Part shown: positions 1 through 8,102 of the stretch, one piece after another
Position numbering within the stretch: position 1 is the first letter of the stretch
Layout of the letters: the number at the start of each line of letters is the position of its first letter
NCBI RefSeq assembly: GCF_009737085.1
Contig: NZ_WOVL01000007.1
Span: forward strand, 1-64,000
DNA: 64,000 nucleotides
Reading direction: 5' to 3'
Origin: Paenibacillus sp. NEAU-GSW1
Lineage (GTDB): Bacteria; Bacillota; Bacilli; Paenibacillales; Paenibacillaceae
Made by a program: the position numbers and the translations under genes
The notes under the pieces: generated by a model
Databases searched by the model: none
What the model saw: only the letters and a program-made list of their open reading frames with translations
Told to the model about the DNA's origin: nothing

Positions 1-236
1 GGGCGGAAAGCAGCGGAAGTCGGAGAAAAAGCGAGCTTTAAGGCCGAAAACGGCCTAAAAGTCGATTGCGCGAGGTGCAACGGAGGGAATAAGGCCGAAA
101 ATGGCCTTATATAGCCGGAAAGCAGCGGCAATCGGAGGAAAAAGCGAGCTTTAAGGCCGAAAACGGCCTAAAAGTCGATTGCGCGAGGTGCAACGGAGGA
201 ATTAAGGCCGAAAATGGCCTTAAAGCCACGAATGCT
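1..236. repeat. Tandem repeat, about 112 bp unit, two copies
   Basis: Two near-identical units lie head to tail with a period of 112-113 bp (the motif CGGAAAGCAGCGG recurs at 4 and 116; GTCGATTGCG at 61 and 174). Each unit carries two short palindromes built on TAAGGCCGAAAA(C/T)GGCCTTA. The array begins at the window edge, so it may continue upstream. No convincing reading frame crosses it. Function unknown; the palindromes could form hairpins. Confidence 0.8.
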
Positions 237-274
237 GTAAGCTGCAACGCGACCACACCATTGGTCAAAAACAA

Positions 275-313
275 AATAGCGGTACAGGGATAGTTCCCTG
301 TACCGCTATTATT
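275..313 (-). terminator. Intrinsic terminator of sodA
   Basis: A near-perfect inverted repeat AATAGCGGTACAGGGA / TCCCTGTACCGCTATT with a three-base loop lies just after the sodA stop. On the minus strand it is followed by a T-rich tail (TTTTGTTTTT). Confidence 0.85.
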
Positions 314-321
314 AAAGGCTA

Positions 322-936
322 TTACTTAACAGCTGCTTCGTAACGTTTGCCAACTTCAGCCCAGTTTACAACGTTCCAGAACGCTGCGATGTAGTCAGGG
401 CGTTTGTTTTGGTAGTTCAGGTAGTAAGCATGCTCCCAAACGTCCAGGCCGAGCAAAGGCGTTTCGCCTTCGAAGATCGGGCTGTCTTGGTTAGGCAAGC
501 TGGAAACTTTCAGTTTGCCGTCTTTAACGGAGAGCCATGCCCAGCCGCTGCCGAAACGAGTAGCTGCCGCTTTAGCGAAGTCAGCTTTGAACGTATCGAA
601 GCCGCCCAGCTCGCTGTCGATTGCAGCTGCAAGAGCGCCAGTTGGAGCGCCGCCGCCGTTTGGTCCGATAACTTCCCAGAACAGGGAGTGGTTCGCATGG
701 CCGCCGCCGTTGTTGCGAACAGCAGTGCGGATTGCTTCAGGAACGATTGCCAGGTTGTTGGCAAGCAGTTCTTCCAGCGATTTGTCTTGCAGCTCAGGAG
801 CGGATTCCAGAGCAGCATTCAGGTTTGTTACATAAGCATTGTGGTGACGATCGTGGTGGATTTCCATAGTCAACGCATCGATGTGCGGTTCCAGAGCGTT
901 GTTTGCGTAAGGCAGTGCAGGTAATTGATGAGCCAT
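322..936 (-). CDS. sodA: Superoxide dismutase (Mn/Fe family)
   Basis: This cytoplasmic enzyme converts superoxide to hydrogen peroxide and oxygen. The 204 residues are the usual family length. The metal ligands expected for the family are visible: His27 (MEIHHDRHH), His83 in [11 protein letters not shown], and Asp165 and His169 in [11 protein letters not shown]. The [11 protein letters not shown] and GSGWAWL context favours manganese, but metal choice cannot be proved from sequence. The start has a good ribosome binding site (TAGGAGGC). The gene is monocistronic, with a recognisable sigma-A-type promoter upstream and a strong terminator downstream. Confidence 0.97.
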   Translation of the reverse strand: MAHQLPALPYANNALEPHIDALTMEIHHDRHHNAYVTNLNAALESAPELQDKSLEELLANNLAIVPEAIRTAVRNNGGGHANHSLFWEVIGPNGGGAPTGALAAAIDSELGGFDTFKADFAKAAATRFGSGWAWLSVKDGKLKVSSLPNQDSPIFEGETPLLGLDVWEHAYYLNYQNKRPDYIAAFWNVVNWAEVGKRYEAAVK

Positions 937-979
937 TGTTTATAGCCTCCTAATAATAGATATGTAAAACTCTCCAATC

Positions 980-1021
980 ATTATCCTCTATCCGGACGAA
1001 TAAATCAACATTTATGTTGAA
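980..1021 (-). promoter_or_regulatory. sodA promoter with overlapping palindrome
   Basis: Read on the minus strand, TTGATT and GATAAT are separated by exactly 17 bases (plus-strand 1003-1008 and 980-985). A palindrome, TCAACATTTATGTTGA, at about 1006-1021 touches the -35 box and could be an operator. The repressor is unknown; it does not match the PerR box consensus. Confidence 0.55.
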
Positions 1022-1139
1022 AAAGTCGGCTCGCTAAAGTCAGGATCGACAGCAGCATTAGAATGGCATTTTTTTCGCGTAAATATGCAAAAGAGGGAGC
1101 AATTACGAAGAAATGGGAGTAATCATTAATTTTTATGAA

Positions 1140-1167
1140 TGTAAGCGCTTAATATAAAGCGTTTTCA
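1140..1167. promoter_or_regulatory. Two adjacent cre-like (CcpA) sites
   Basis: TGTAAGCGCTTAAT (1140-1153) is followed directly by ATAAAGCGTTTTCA (1154-1167). Both resemble the catabolite-responsive consensus TGWAANCGNTNWCA with one or two mismatches. They sit in the divergent region between sodA and the acetyltransferase gene. Pattern match only. Apart from these sites and the sodA promoter, the 937-1358 gap shows only AT-rich sequence and an isolated TATAAT near 1245. Confidence 0.35.
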
Positions 1168-1358
1168 TCGAATATCTCGTTATTTCTTTAAAATTTTTAA
1201 GTTTTTTTAAAGAAATAGCAGGAATTTGTCTAAATTATGTCGTATAATATGTGTACAGGTCTTATTGTGTCCCTCGTTAAGCAGGCATATAGTCTAGCAG
1301 TTATAAGTCGGCGGTCACACATGCAGCACTATGACATGGTATAGAAGGTGTATATGTA

Positions 1359-1781
1359 ATGAACGTTCGTTCCTTCCAGTTGTCTGACTACAGACCACTA
1401 ACGGCGCTCCTTGAGGATGTACTTTCCGAGGATTGCTACGAGCAAACAATGGAAGCTTTTGCACGTCAATTGTCATGGGACAGCGAGCTGGTTCTAGTCG
1501 CCGTCGAACAGTCAGAGATTGTTGGAATGATCATCGGTACGATTGATAATAACAAAGGTTATTATTATCGTGTTGCCGTACTTCCTAGCCATCAACGGAG
1601 AGGAATCGGCAAAGCACTAATCGGGGCGCTGCGCCAACGTTTTGAACAGCGCAATGTTCTGAAGATTTTAATTACCGCAGATGAATATAACGAACCGGTG
1701 CTTCCGCTGTATGAGGCTATGGGATACGCTTCGAACGACTTCTATCGTTCGTTTCAAAAATTAAGTATTATTGCAGGCTAA
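1359..1781 (+). CDS. GNAT-family N-acetyltransferase
   Basis: A 140-residue single-domain protein of the GNAT fold, which transfers an acetyl group from acetyl-CoA to an amine. Motif A is clear at residues 71-90 (RVAVLPSHQRRGIGKALIGA), with the Q/RxxGxG/A acetyl-CoA loop at 79-84; the C-terminal half (LYEAMGYASNDFYRSF) is also typical of the family. The substrate cannot be inferred. It stands alone between sodA (divergent) and the ntdP-lepB pair and has its own terminator. Annotation beyond the family would be guesswork. Confidence 0.85.
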   Translation: MNVRSFQLSDYRPLTALLEDVLSEDCYEQTMEAFARQLSWDSELVLVAVEQSEIVGMIIGTIDNNKGYYYRVAVLPSHQRRGIGKALIGALRQRFEQRNVLKILITADEYNEPVLPLYEAMGYASNDFYRSFQKLSIIAG

Positions 1782-1810
1782 GCGGCTTTCGCTGATAATG
1801 CCATATGTGC

Positions 1811-1859
1811 AGAGCATATCTGCATCGCCATTGCTTTTGGCGATGAGATATGCTTTTCT
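1811..1859 (+). terminator. Terminator of the GNAT gene
   Basis: AGCATATCTGCATCGCC pairs with GGCGATGAGATATGCT across a short loop and is followed by TTTTCTATTT. Confidence 0.75.
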
Positions 1860-1910
1860 ATTTATATAAGAGCGATCGTTAGATGTAGAGCGACTTTGAG
1901 AATAATGAGC

Positions 1911-1933
1911 GACTTTGAGCTCGGCTCAAAGAT
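1911..1933 (+). repeat. CTTTGAGC/GCTCAAAG hairpin before ntdP
   Basis: CTTTGAGC-TCG-GCTCAAAG (1913-1931) is a perfect 8-bp stem just upstream of the ntdP ribosome binding site. A related hairpin precedes the MFS gene at 44182-44206, so this is a small dispersed element. Confidence 0.5.
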
Positions 1934-1954
1934 CCTGATGACAAGGAGGCCCGC

Positions 1955-2512
1955 ATGAACAATTATCGGCATTGTGTAATTAAAAGCTTCAAGCATGACG
2001 GGCATCTTCATCGGACCTGGCAGCGCAATTGGCTTGTGCCGCAGGAGCGGATCGCTCCAGAGCATCGAGACGAGGAAATGATAGTCCTCATTAATCGTCA
2101 AACGCCGATTCAAGAGTCCGATGGCAAGCTGTGGGTTAGCCGCGTGCCTGCTGTCTCTTTTTTTATACCGGGCGAATGGTTCAATGTCGTGGCGCTGCTG
2201 GAAGATGCCGGTGTGCGCTACTACTGCAATATCGCATCGCCTCCTTTCATGCAAGGAGACGTTCTGACCTATATTGATTATGATCTGGATGTGATCCGGA
2301 CAGCGGACGGAAGCCGGCATATCGTCGATCAAGACGAATATGAGCTGCATAAGCTTGCTTATCATTATCCGAAGATGGTTGATGATCTGGTATACCAAGG
2401 GCTGACGGCGCTTTTGCAGCGCATTGACCGCGGTCAAGCCCCTTTTCATGAGAGTGTTGTGCTTGACTATTATAAGGCATGGTCGGAACAGTACGAGGAA
2501 AGCGAGCGATGA
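1955..2512 (+). CDS. ntdP: Nucleoside tri/diphosphatase, DUF402 family (YgaC/Ntdp-like)
   Basis: The 185-residue protein matches the DUF402 family of Firmicutes. Characterised members (Ntdp of Staphylococcus, YgaC of Bacillus) hydrolyse nucleoside tri- and diphosphates in a metal-dependent way. Family features seen are the RNWLVP segment, the WFNVVALL..AGVRYYCNIASPP core and the acidic YIDYDLDVIR run that would bind metal. Length is typical. A strong ACAAGGAGG site precedes the ATG. The stop overlaps the lepB start by four bases (ATGA), so the two are translationally coupled. Assignment to the family is secure; the exact substrate is inferred from relatives. Confidence 0.85.
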   Translation: MNNYRHCVIKSFKHDGHLHRTWQRNWLVPQERIAPEHRDEEMIVLINRQTPIQESDGKLWVSRVPAVSFFIPGEWFNVVALLEDAGVRYYCNIASPPFMQGDVLTYIDYDLDVIRTADGSRHIVDQDEYELHKLAYHYPKMVDDLVYQGLTALLQRIDRGQAPFHESVVLDYYKAWSEQYEESER

Positions 2513-3078
2513 GCGTGGACGTCTCACCTTCGGAAAATAGCGCACAAAAGTCAGGCTGGAAAAAAGAGCTGTGGGATTGGACGAAAACGGTCGTTGTTTC
2601 TTTTGCTATCGTAATGCTGCTTCATTTGTTTGTATTTAATCTTTCTACTGTAGAGGGCCATTCTATGGAGCCGACGCTGCATGAGAAAGAGTGGCTGTTC
2701 ATTAATAAGCTCGTCTATTTGTTCGAGCAGCCGAAATTTGGCGATATTGTCATATTGGAAGATCCGATGTCTCCGGCCGGTGAGCAGGAGCTGCTCGTCA
2801 AACGGATTATCGGCGTTCCCGGAGACCGGCTGGAGATTTATAATAAGCAGTTGTACCGTAATGGCGATCTCGTAGAGGAGACCTATGTCGATTCTGTCAT
2901 AGAGGATTTGGATTTTATGCCGATTCAGCTGGAGAAGGGCGGTTATTTCGTAATGGGGGACAACCGTCATGCGAGAGCAAGCAAGGACAGCCGCATTTTC
3001 GGCACGATTCAGAAGTCGATGATTCGCGGGAGAGCTGAATTTATAATATGGCCGTTCGGTCAATTTAAAGTGTTGTAA
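2509..3078 (+). CDS. lepB: Signal peptidase I
   Basis: A membrane-bound type I signal peptidase that cleaves signal peptides from exported proteins. Starting at the ATG that overlaps the ntdP stop gives 189 residues with one N-terminal transmembrane segment (about 26-44). The catalytic serine is Ser52 in GHSMEPTL and the general base is Lys98 in LLVKRIIGVPGDR. The conserved GDNRHARASKDSR box follows near the C-terminus. An in-frame ATG 30 bases upstream lies inside ntdP and is less likely. The gene is second in an operon with ntdP. Confidence 0.95.
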   Translation: MSVDVSPSENSAQKSGWKKELWDWTKTVVVSFAIVMLLHLFVFNLSTVEGHSMEPTLHEKEWLFINKLVYLFEQPKFGDIVILEDPMSPAGEQELLVKRIIGVPGDRLEIYNKQLYRNGDLVEETYVDSVIEDLDFMPIQLEKGGYFVMGDNRHARASKDSRIFGTIQKSMIRGRAEFIIWPFGQFKVL

Positions 3079-3086
3079 AAGGTGCG

Positions 3087-3206
3087 TGTTCAAAAAGTCC
3101 GGTTTTCAGCACAGCATACGCTGTCCCGGATGAATTCAAGATTCGATGTCGATTACGCTTCTTGAATAGCCTCGTGATCAAAATTGGACTTTTTGAACAA
3201 CCTCTA
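3087..3206. mobile_element. MITE-like element between lepB and rnhA
   Basis: About 120 bp are bounded by inverted repeats TGTTCAAAAAGTCC (3087-3100) and GGACTTTTTGAACA (3186-3199). The block is flanked by a 10-bp direct repeat AAAAGGTGCG (3077-3086 and 3207-3216), which looks like a target-site duplication; the right copy now forms the rnhA ribosome binding site. There is no coding capacity. From memory, similar sequences recur in Paenibacillus genomes; not verified here. Confidence 0.65.
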
Positions 3207-3224
3207 AAAAGGTGCGGATAATAG

Positions 3225-3662
3225 ATGAAGGAAGTCATCGTATACACGGACGGAGCCTGTTCCGGAAATCCGGGTCCCGGCGGCTGGGGCGCTGTGCTGT
3301 TTTACGGCGCTCATCGGAAGGAAATATCCGGAGCCGAGAAGCAGACGACGAACAACCGAATGGAAATTGCGGCTGTTATTGAGGCGTTGAGCCTGCTCAA
3401 GGAGCCTTGCAACATTAAAGTGCACAGCGATTCCGCCTATGTCGTGAATTGCTTTCAGAAGGGCTGGATTTACGGCTGGCTGCGCAATGGCTGGCAGAAC
3501 AGCAAGAAAGAGCCTGTAGAAAATCAGGATCTATGGAAAAGGCTATGGGAGCTTATGAAGGTCCATACTGTAGAGTATGTGAAGGTGAAAGGCCATAGCG
3601 ACAACGAATGGAACAATCGCTGCGACGAATTGGCTCGGCAGGCAATCAAACAGCTTGCCTGA
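3225..3662 (+). CDS. rnhA: Ribonuclease HI
   Basis: Endonuclease that cuts the RNA strand of RNA-DNA hybrids, for example at R-loops and Okazaki primers. The 145 residues carry all four acidic catalytic positions: Asp9 (VYTDGACSGNPGPGGWG), Glu47 (NNRMEIAA), Asp69 (VHSDSAYVV) and Asp134 (NRCDELARQA), plus His124 of KVKGHSD. The length is that of the bacterial single-domain type, without an N-terminal hybrid-binding domain. The ribosome binding site AAAAAGGTG lies at the edge of the MITE-like insert. queG follows 38 bases after its stop. Confidence 0.95.
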   Translation: MKEVIVYTDGACSGNPGPGGWGAVLFYGAHRKEISGAEKQTTNNRMEIAAVIEALSLLKEPCNIKVHSDSAYVVNCFQKGWIYGWLRNGWQNSKKEPVENQDLWKRLWELMKVHTVEYVKVKGHSDNEWNNRCDELARQAIKQLA

Positions 3663-3700
3663 TCAATGTCCGCGCGGTTAAGCAAGGGGTGAACGAATAC

Positions 3701-4861
3701 ATGCTGCCAGAAACGGATAACCGCTGGGCGCAGCTGAAACAGGAAATGCGCGAGGCTGCTCAAAGTTTAGGCATCGATAAAATTGGCGTCGCATCGGCGG
3801 ACCCGTTTACAGAGCTGAAGCAGGTGCTTGTTCGGCATCGCGAGCTTGGTCGCGAATCGGGCTTTGAAGAGCCTGATTTGGACAAGCGGACGAATCCGGC
3901 GCTGCTCTTCGATAATCCGCAGTCGATCATCGCAATTGCGATCGCCTACCCGTCAAAGCTGCAAAACCCGCCTAAATCGGAGCCGGGCGCAAGGAGAGGC
4001 ATTTTATCCCGCTCGTCATGGGGCGAGGACTATCATAAGGTGCTGCGCGACAGGCTCGCGAAGCTTGAGGCTTGGCTGCGCGAACGAGTGCCGGAGCTGC
4101 GTGTCGAGAGCATGGTCGATACAGGGGCGTTGTCCGACCGGGCAGTTGCTGAACGGGCGGGCATCGGCTGGAGCGCCAAAAACTGTTCGATTATGTCCGA
4201 GGAGCTTGGCTCATGGATGTATCTCGGCGAGATGATTACGAATTTGCCGCTTCCTGTGGACGAGCCGGTTACTGAAGGCTGCGGGGAGTGCACGAAATGT
4301 ATAGATGCTTGTCCAACCGGCGCGATTGTCGGGCCCGGGCAGCTCGATTCCCAGCGCTGTATATCGTTCGTTACGCAAACAAAGGGCTTCGTGTCGGACG
4401 AGTTTATGCGCAAAATCGGCAATCGGCTGTATGGCTGCGATACTTGCCAAACGGTATGTCCGGTCAACCGCGGCAAGAACTGGACGCATCAGCCGGAATT
4501 GCAGCCCGATCACGAGCTGGTTAAGCCGCTGCTCGTTCCTCTGCTCACGATGGGCAATCGCGAGTTCAAGGAGCGCTATGGCAGCAGCTCGTCCGCTTGG
4601 CGGGGCAAGAAGCCGATTCAGCGGAACGCGGTCATTGCCTTAGGCAACTTTAAAGAGAAGAGCGCCGTGAACGATTTGGCGCAGGTGCTGCGCGAGGACA
4701 CCCGTCCCGTGCTGCGAGGCACGGCTGCGTGGGCGCTTGGACGCATCGGCGGCGAAGAAGCGGAAGAAGCGCTGAGAGGCGCGTTGCCGCTGGAAGGCGA
4801 CGAGGAAGCGCGTACCTATATCGAGCGGGCGATCGCTGCTTTGGAGACGGCTGATATCTAG
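3701..4861 (+). CDS. queG: Epoxyqueuosine reductase
   Basis: Cobalamin-dependent iron-sulfur enzyme for the last step of queuosine tRNA modification (epoxyqueuosine to queuosine). The chosen ATG has an AAGGGGTG site nine bases upstream and gives 386 residues; the frame is open further upstream into rnhA. Asp140 in VDTGALSDR is the expected catalytic acid. Two [4Fe-4S] motifs are clear: CGECTKCIDACP (Cys194-204) and CDTCQTVCP (Cys246-253). The C-terminus carries HEAT-like repeats (NAVIALGNFKEKSAVNDLA...), which in QueG help bind tRNA. Confidence 0.95.
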   Translation: MLPETDNRWAQLKQEMREAAQSLGIDKIGVASADPFTELKQVLVRHRELGRESGFEEPDLDKRTNPALLFDNPQSIIAIAIAYPSKLQNPPKSEPGARRGILSRSSWGEDYHKVLRDRLAKLEAWLRERVPELRVESMVDTGALSDRAVAERAGIGWSAKNCSIMSEELGSWMYLGEMITNLPLPVDEPVTEGCGECTKCIDACPTGAIVGPGQLDSQRCISFVTQTKGFVSDEFMRKIGNRLYGCDTCQTVCPVNRGKNWTHQPELQPDHELVKPLLVPLLTMGNREFKERYGSSSSAWRGKKPIQRNAVIALGNFKEKSAVNDLAQVLREDTRPVLRGTAAWALGRIGGEEAEEALRGALPLEGDEEARTYIERAIAALETADI

Positions 4862-4884
4862 TAAAAATTGCTTTGCTTCCGCTG

Positions 4885-4914
4885 TTTGCGAACGCTTGCT
4901 TTCCATGCTATCAT
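4885..4914 (+). promoter_or_regulatory. Possible promoter for yneF-folE
   Basis: TTTGCG (4885-4890) and TATCAT (4909-4914) are separated by 18 bases. The match to sigma-A is moderate, but the position fits the following operon. Confidence 0.35.
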
Positions 4915-4952
4915 AGTGGACATTATGGATAAAAAGGATCGGTGAATTTAAT

Positions 4953-5180
4953 ATGAACACCTGGAACATTATTATTCCGATTATTACATTAATCGTCGGC
5001 GGCGTCGGCGGATTTTTCGGCGGCGTATTCTACTTGCGTCAACAATTGTCACGGATGCAAAACGATCCGGAAATGATTCAGAAGATGGCGAAGCAAATGG
5101 GCTACAACTTAAATAAACAGCAAATGCAGCGCGCGCAAAGCATGATGAAAAACCAAAATAACAGAATGCCTCGTAAATAG
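4953..5180 (+). CDS. YneF family small membrane protein
   Basis: A 75-residue protein of the UPF0154/YneF family, found across Firmicutes. It has one N-terminal transmembrane helix (about residues 5-27, with the glycine-rich VGGVGGFFGGVFYLR) and a basic cytosolic tail with the conserved QNDPEMIQKMAKQMGY segment. The function is unknown in characterised relatives. It lies just upstream of folE on the same strand (26 bases apart) and may share its transcript. Confidence 0.85.
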   Translation: MNTWNIIIPIITLIVGGVGGFFGGVFYLRQQLSRMQNDPEMIQKMAKQMGYNLNKQQMQRAQSMMKNQNNRMPRK

Positions 5181-5205
5181 GAGATAGCCGGAGAGGAGAG
5201 ATCGA

Positions 5206-5799
5206 ATGGCGGGAAGAAAGGATTACGTCAATTCGGCAGTATCGCGTAACCGGGAGCAGATTGAGCATCATATTCGAGAAATTTTAAAGTTGGTTGGCGA
5301 AGATGTTGAACGGGAAGGATTGCTGGAGACGCCTGCGCGCGTCACTCGCATGTATGAAGAAATTTTTGCGGGCTATGAAGTAGAGCCTCGCGAGGTTTTG
5401 GGCGTTACGTTCGACGAGAAGCACGAAGAGCTGGTCATTGTAAAAGATATCGTTTATTACAGCCAATGCGAGCATCATATGGCTCCCTTTTTCGGAAAAA
5501 TACACATCGGCTATTTGCCGAATGGCAAAATTGCCGGTTTAAGCAAATTCGCCAGACTGGTTGAGGCGATTACTCGCCGTTTGCAGGTGCAAGAGCGAAT
5601 TACAACCGATATTGCGAATGTAATTGAAGAGGAACTTCATCCTCAAGGCGTGATGGTCGTTGTGGAAGGCGAGCATTTGTGCATGTGTTCCCGAGGGGTG
5701 AAGAAGCCGGGCAGCAAGACGGTAACCTCGGCAGTACGCGGCGAGTTCCGCAGCAGCCCTGCGCTGCGCTCGGAATTTTTATCCTTAATTAAAGATTAG
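5206..5799 (+). CDS. folE: GTP cyclohydrolase I
   Basis: Converts GTP to 7,8-dihydroneopterin triphosphate, the first step of folate (and queuosine precursor) synthesis. The 197 residues are full length. Zinc ligands are present at Cys88 and His91 (SQCEHHMAPFFG) and Cys159 (GEHLCMCSRGV). The substrate-binding stretch GLSKFARLVEAITRRLQVQERIT is intact. A GGAGAGGAG site precedes the ATG. A bidirectional terminator separates it from the convergent hydrolase gene. Confidence 0.97.
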   Translation: MAGRKDYVNSAVSRNREQIEHHIREILKLVGEDVEREGLLETPARVTRMYEEIFAGYEVEPREVLGVTFDEKHEELVIVKDIVYYSQCEHHMAPFFGKIHIGYLPNGKIAGLSKFARLVEAITRRLQVQERITTDIANVIEEELHPQGVMVVVEGEHLCMCSRGVKKPGSKTVTSAVRGEFRSSPALRSEFLSLIKD

Positions 5800-5806
5800 T
5801 TGCGCG

Positions 5807-5862
5807 AAAAAAATAACCGTTGTCCAGCCGGCGTCAAGCGCCGAACGGCAACGGTTATTTTG
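5807..5862. terminator. Bidirectional terminator, folE / hydrolase
   Basis: AAAATAACCGTTG and CAACGGTTATTTT form the outer stem, with an inner CGGCG/CGCCG hairpin. Poly-A on the left and poly-T on the right suit both convergent genes. Confidence 0.8.
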
Positions 5863-5864
5863 TG

Positions 5865-6977
5865 CTATTGAGCGAAAGCGACAGCCGTTTCGGAATCGAA
5901 TTTTTGGTCCAACTGGCTTAAGAACAAGACTGCGCGTTGAATGTATTCATTCGGATCTTCACGGAACAGCATCTCGTGCTGCCCTTGCGGCACGATCCAC
6001 GAGCGGGACAATGGGTTGTTCTGTGCAGCGGCAATCAACTCGGCCGTTTGGTAGGGCGCTTTTGCGTCATTCGTTCCATGAATAATGTAAAGCGGAATAT
6101 CGAAAGAATCATTCATAATTGTATCGAGCGGAATTTGGTTCAGGCTCGCTCCGGAAAATACAGGCATGAGCGATTCAATCAGCGTCATGGACGGAAAACG
6201 CGGCAGATCAACGATTTGCGTCACGTTGCTGTATAGCGTGTCGGAGCTTGCGAGGAAGAGGCTGTCTAGTATCATGCCGTCGATGTCGTCGGTTTGCAGA
6301 GCCGCTTGCAAAGCGGTTCCGGCTCCCATCGAGAAGCCCCATACGATTACTTCCTCTGCGCCTTGCGCTTTGGCATAATCAACCGCCGCCAGCAGCTGCT
6401 GCGATTCCTCAAGACCGCCGGTTGCCGGCACTTTGTAGTCGGAGGAAGCATAGCCGTAATCAAAAAGGACAACATTGTAATGTAAGCTGTTGAGCAGCTT
6501 GGTCAAATCGTACATAGGCACCCAAGTTTCTTCGCGGTTGGCGCCGTAGCCGTGGCTGAGAACTACGGTGCGTTTGGATTCGGCGGCGCCATACGTCAAT
6601 GCTGCCGTTTCAGCGCCGGAACCGTTCGAGAGTTCCGCTGATCCAGCCGGGACGTACCAGCCGCTTACGGTCGTGCGGCCGCTTTTGCTCGGGAACACAA
6701 TGTCTTCGTAATCAAGGCCGACAGCAGCCTTCGGATTGGAGAAAAGGGGGGCTACATAAGGATGTGCAAGCATCCAAGCCACGTAGCCGTGAAAAACGAC
6801 GACAGCAAGCAAGCACATTGCCGCGAACGCAGCGGTCCAGGCGACTAGCATATGATTGCGTCTCGTTCTAGCTTGCGGACGTGGACGATTCAGAATGCCG
6901 CCTGTTTGCTGAAATGACGGCAGCACTTGAGGGAAGCCGCTTTCCAGCGGAATTGGCGTCATAATGGTTGTACTCAT
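5865..6977 (-). CDS. Membrane-anchored alpha/beta hydrolase
   Basis: A 370-residue protein of the alpha/beta hydrolase fold (serine aminopeptidase S33 / BAAT-like group). It has one N-terminal transmembrane helix at about 44-67 (MLVAWTAAFAAMCLLAVVVFHGYV), so the catalytic part probably faces outward. The oxyanion motif is HGYG (142-145), the nucleophile Ser216 is in GFSMG, and likely acid and base lie in HGTNDAKAPY and QGQHEML near the C-terminus. Substrate unknown. It is monocistronic with a strong GGGAGGG ribosome binding site, and a cre-like site lies about 50 bases upstream. Confidence 0.85.
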   Translation of the reverse strand: MSTTIMTPIPLESGFPQVLPSFQQTGGILNRPRPQARTRRNHMLVAWTAAFAAMCLLAVVVFHGYVAWMLAHPYVAPLFSNPKAAVGLDYEDIVFPSKSGRTTVSGWYVPAGSAELSNGSGAETAALTYGAAESKRTVVLSHGYGANREETWVPMYDLTKLLNSLHYNVVLFDYGYASSDYKVPATGGLEESQQLLAAVDYAKAQGAEEVIVWGFSMGAGTALQAALQTDDIDGMILDSLFLASSDTLYSNVTQIVDLPRFPSMTLIESLMPVFSGASLNQIPLDTIMNDSFDIPLYIIHGTNDAKAPYQTAELIAAAQNNPLSRSWIVPQGQHEMLFREDPNEYIQRAVLFLSQLDQKFDSETAVAFAQ

Positions 6978-7028
6978 GTCGTAGCCCTCCCTATCCTATT
7001 ATCCTTATAAATGAAGTTACATATAATA

Positions 7029-7042
7029 TGAAAACGCTTTAT
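7029..7042 (-). promoter_or_regulatory. cre-like site upstream of the hydrolase gene
   Basis: TGAAAACGCTTTAT matches the CcpA consensus with about two mismatches. It is identical in reverse to the site at 1154-1167. Pattern match only. Confidence 0.35.
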
Positions 7043-7144
7043 TTCTTTTTGGTACTTTCATCGTATGTCGATAGTCTGAGCCTGTCAATCAATGTCGACG
7101 TAATGTTAAGCAGTTGTAACAAGGCTGTAATGAAGTAACTTTTC

Positions 7145-7173
7145 TTTACGATTGCGGCCGGATTGGTTATACT
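7145..7173 (+). promoter_or_regulatory. Sigma-A promoter of the IclR gene
   Basis: TTTACG (7145-7150), a 17-base spacer and TATACT (7168-7173). Transcription would start near 7180, upstream of both candidate starts. Confidence 0.55.
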
Positions 7174-7237
7174 AAACGATAATTAGTCTCAATACATGGA
7201 ACGGCTAAGCAGCGATGCTGGGGGGTGCGGCAAAGGG

Positions 7238-7981
7238 ATGGAAGAGGGCAAAGCGAATGTGCGCGCGGTAGACCGCGCGCTTGATATATTGCTATGTTTT
7301 ACAACGGGCACCAATCTGGCGATGACGGAAATTGCCGAGAAGGTCGGCTTGCATAAAAGCACGGTGCACCGCATGCTGGCGACGCTTGAGGATAAAGGTT
7401 TTGTCGAGCGGGATTCGGCGTCGGACCGTTATCATCTGGGTATCCGCGTGTGGGAGCTGTCGGCACACTTGTCACGGACAGACGATCCGGGAATTATATG
7501 GCAGCCGGAGATGGAGCGGCTGCGAGATAAATTGGGAGAGACGGTTAGCATCTATGTCCGCGACGGCATGGAGCGGATCCGCATACAGGCGGTGCAAAGC
7601 AATCAGCCTGTCAGGCGCGTCGCTCCGGTCGGTGCGCGGCTGCCTCTATATGCCGGCGCTTCCAGCAAGGTGCTGATCGCATATGCGGATCGGGACGTGC
7701 AAAAGCAAATTACCGGCAACCCAATCTGGCCTGCTGCCATTGACCGGGAGCATTATAAGTCGCAGCTCGAAGAGATTGTAGGACAAGGCTATGCGACCAG
7801 CTTCGAAGAACGCGAGCCTGGCGTGGCCGCGCTGTCCGCGCCGATCTTCAATCGCAACGGAAATCTCGTTGCCGCTTTGTCGCTCTCAGGACCGTCGAGC
7901 CGCTTGACGCTTGAATTGATGAGCGAATATGCGCCCTCCGTCATCGAATCGGCAAGACGAATGGGCACGATGCTTCGATAA
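7238..7981 (+). CDS. IclR family transcriptional regulator
   Basis: A 247-residue IclR-type regulator with an N-terminal winged helix (about residues 8-70, LAMTEIAEKVGLHKSTVHRML and the wing KGFVERD) and a C-terminal effector-binding domain (PVGARLPLYAGASSKVLIAY ... GVAALSAPIFNRNGNLVAALSLSGP). The ATG at 7238 is preferred because a GGGGGGTG site lies upstream; the in-frame ATG at 7196 has no such site and would add 14 unconserved residues. No catabolic operon is adjacent, so the target is unknown; autoregulation is possible. Confidence 0.9.
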   Translation: MEEGKANVRAVDRALDILLCFTTGTNLAMTEIAEKVGLHKSTVHRMLATLEDKGFVERDSASDRYHLGIRVWELSAHLSRTDDPGIIWQPEMERLRDKLGETVSIYVRDGMERIRIQAVQSNQPVRRVAPVGARLPLYAGASSKVLIAYADRDVQKQITGNPIWPAAIDREHYKSQLEEIVGQGYATSFEEREPGVAALSAPIFNRNGNLVAALSLSGPSSRLTLELMSEYAPSVIESARRMGTMLR

Positions 7982-7995
7982 TAAGTACGTAATGG

Positions 7996-8040
7996 AATGG
8001 AAGGCTTGCCGCCAAAACTGGGCAAGCCTTCCATTTGTTT
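7996..8040 (+). terminator. Terminator after the IclR gene
   Basis: ATGGAAGGCTTGCC pairs perfectly with GGCAAGCCTTCCAT, followed by TTGTTTT. Confidence 0.85.
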
Positions 8041-8102
8041 TGAATAGCAGTCCCATATCCTTCATATAATGAACCAGCTAATGAAGGGCAGGAGGGGAAG
8101 CT

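Noticed and set aside
409-924. 171-residue frame opposite sodA
   Set aside because: Antisense shadow of a conserved gene; no ribosome binding site or recognisable domain.
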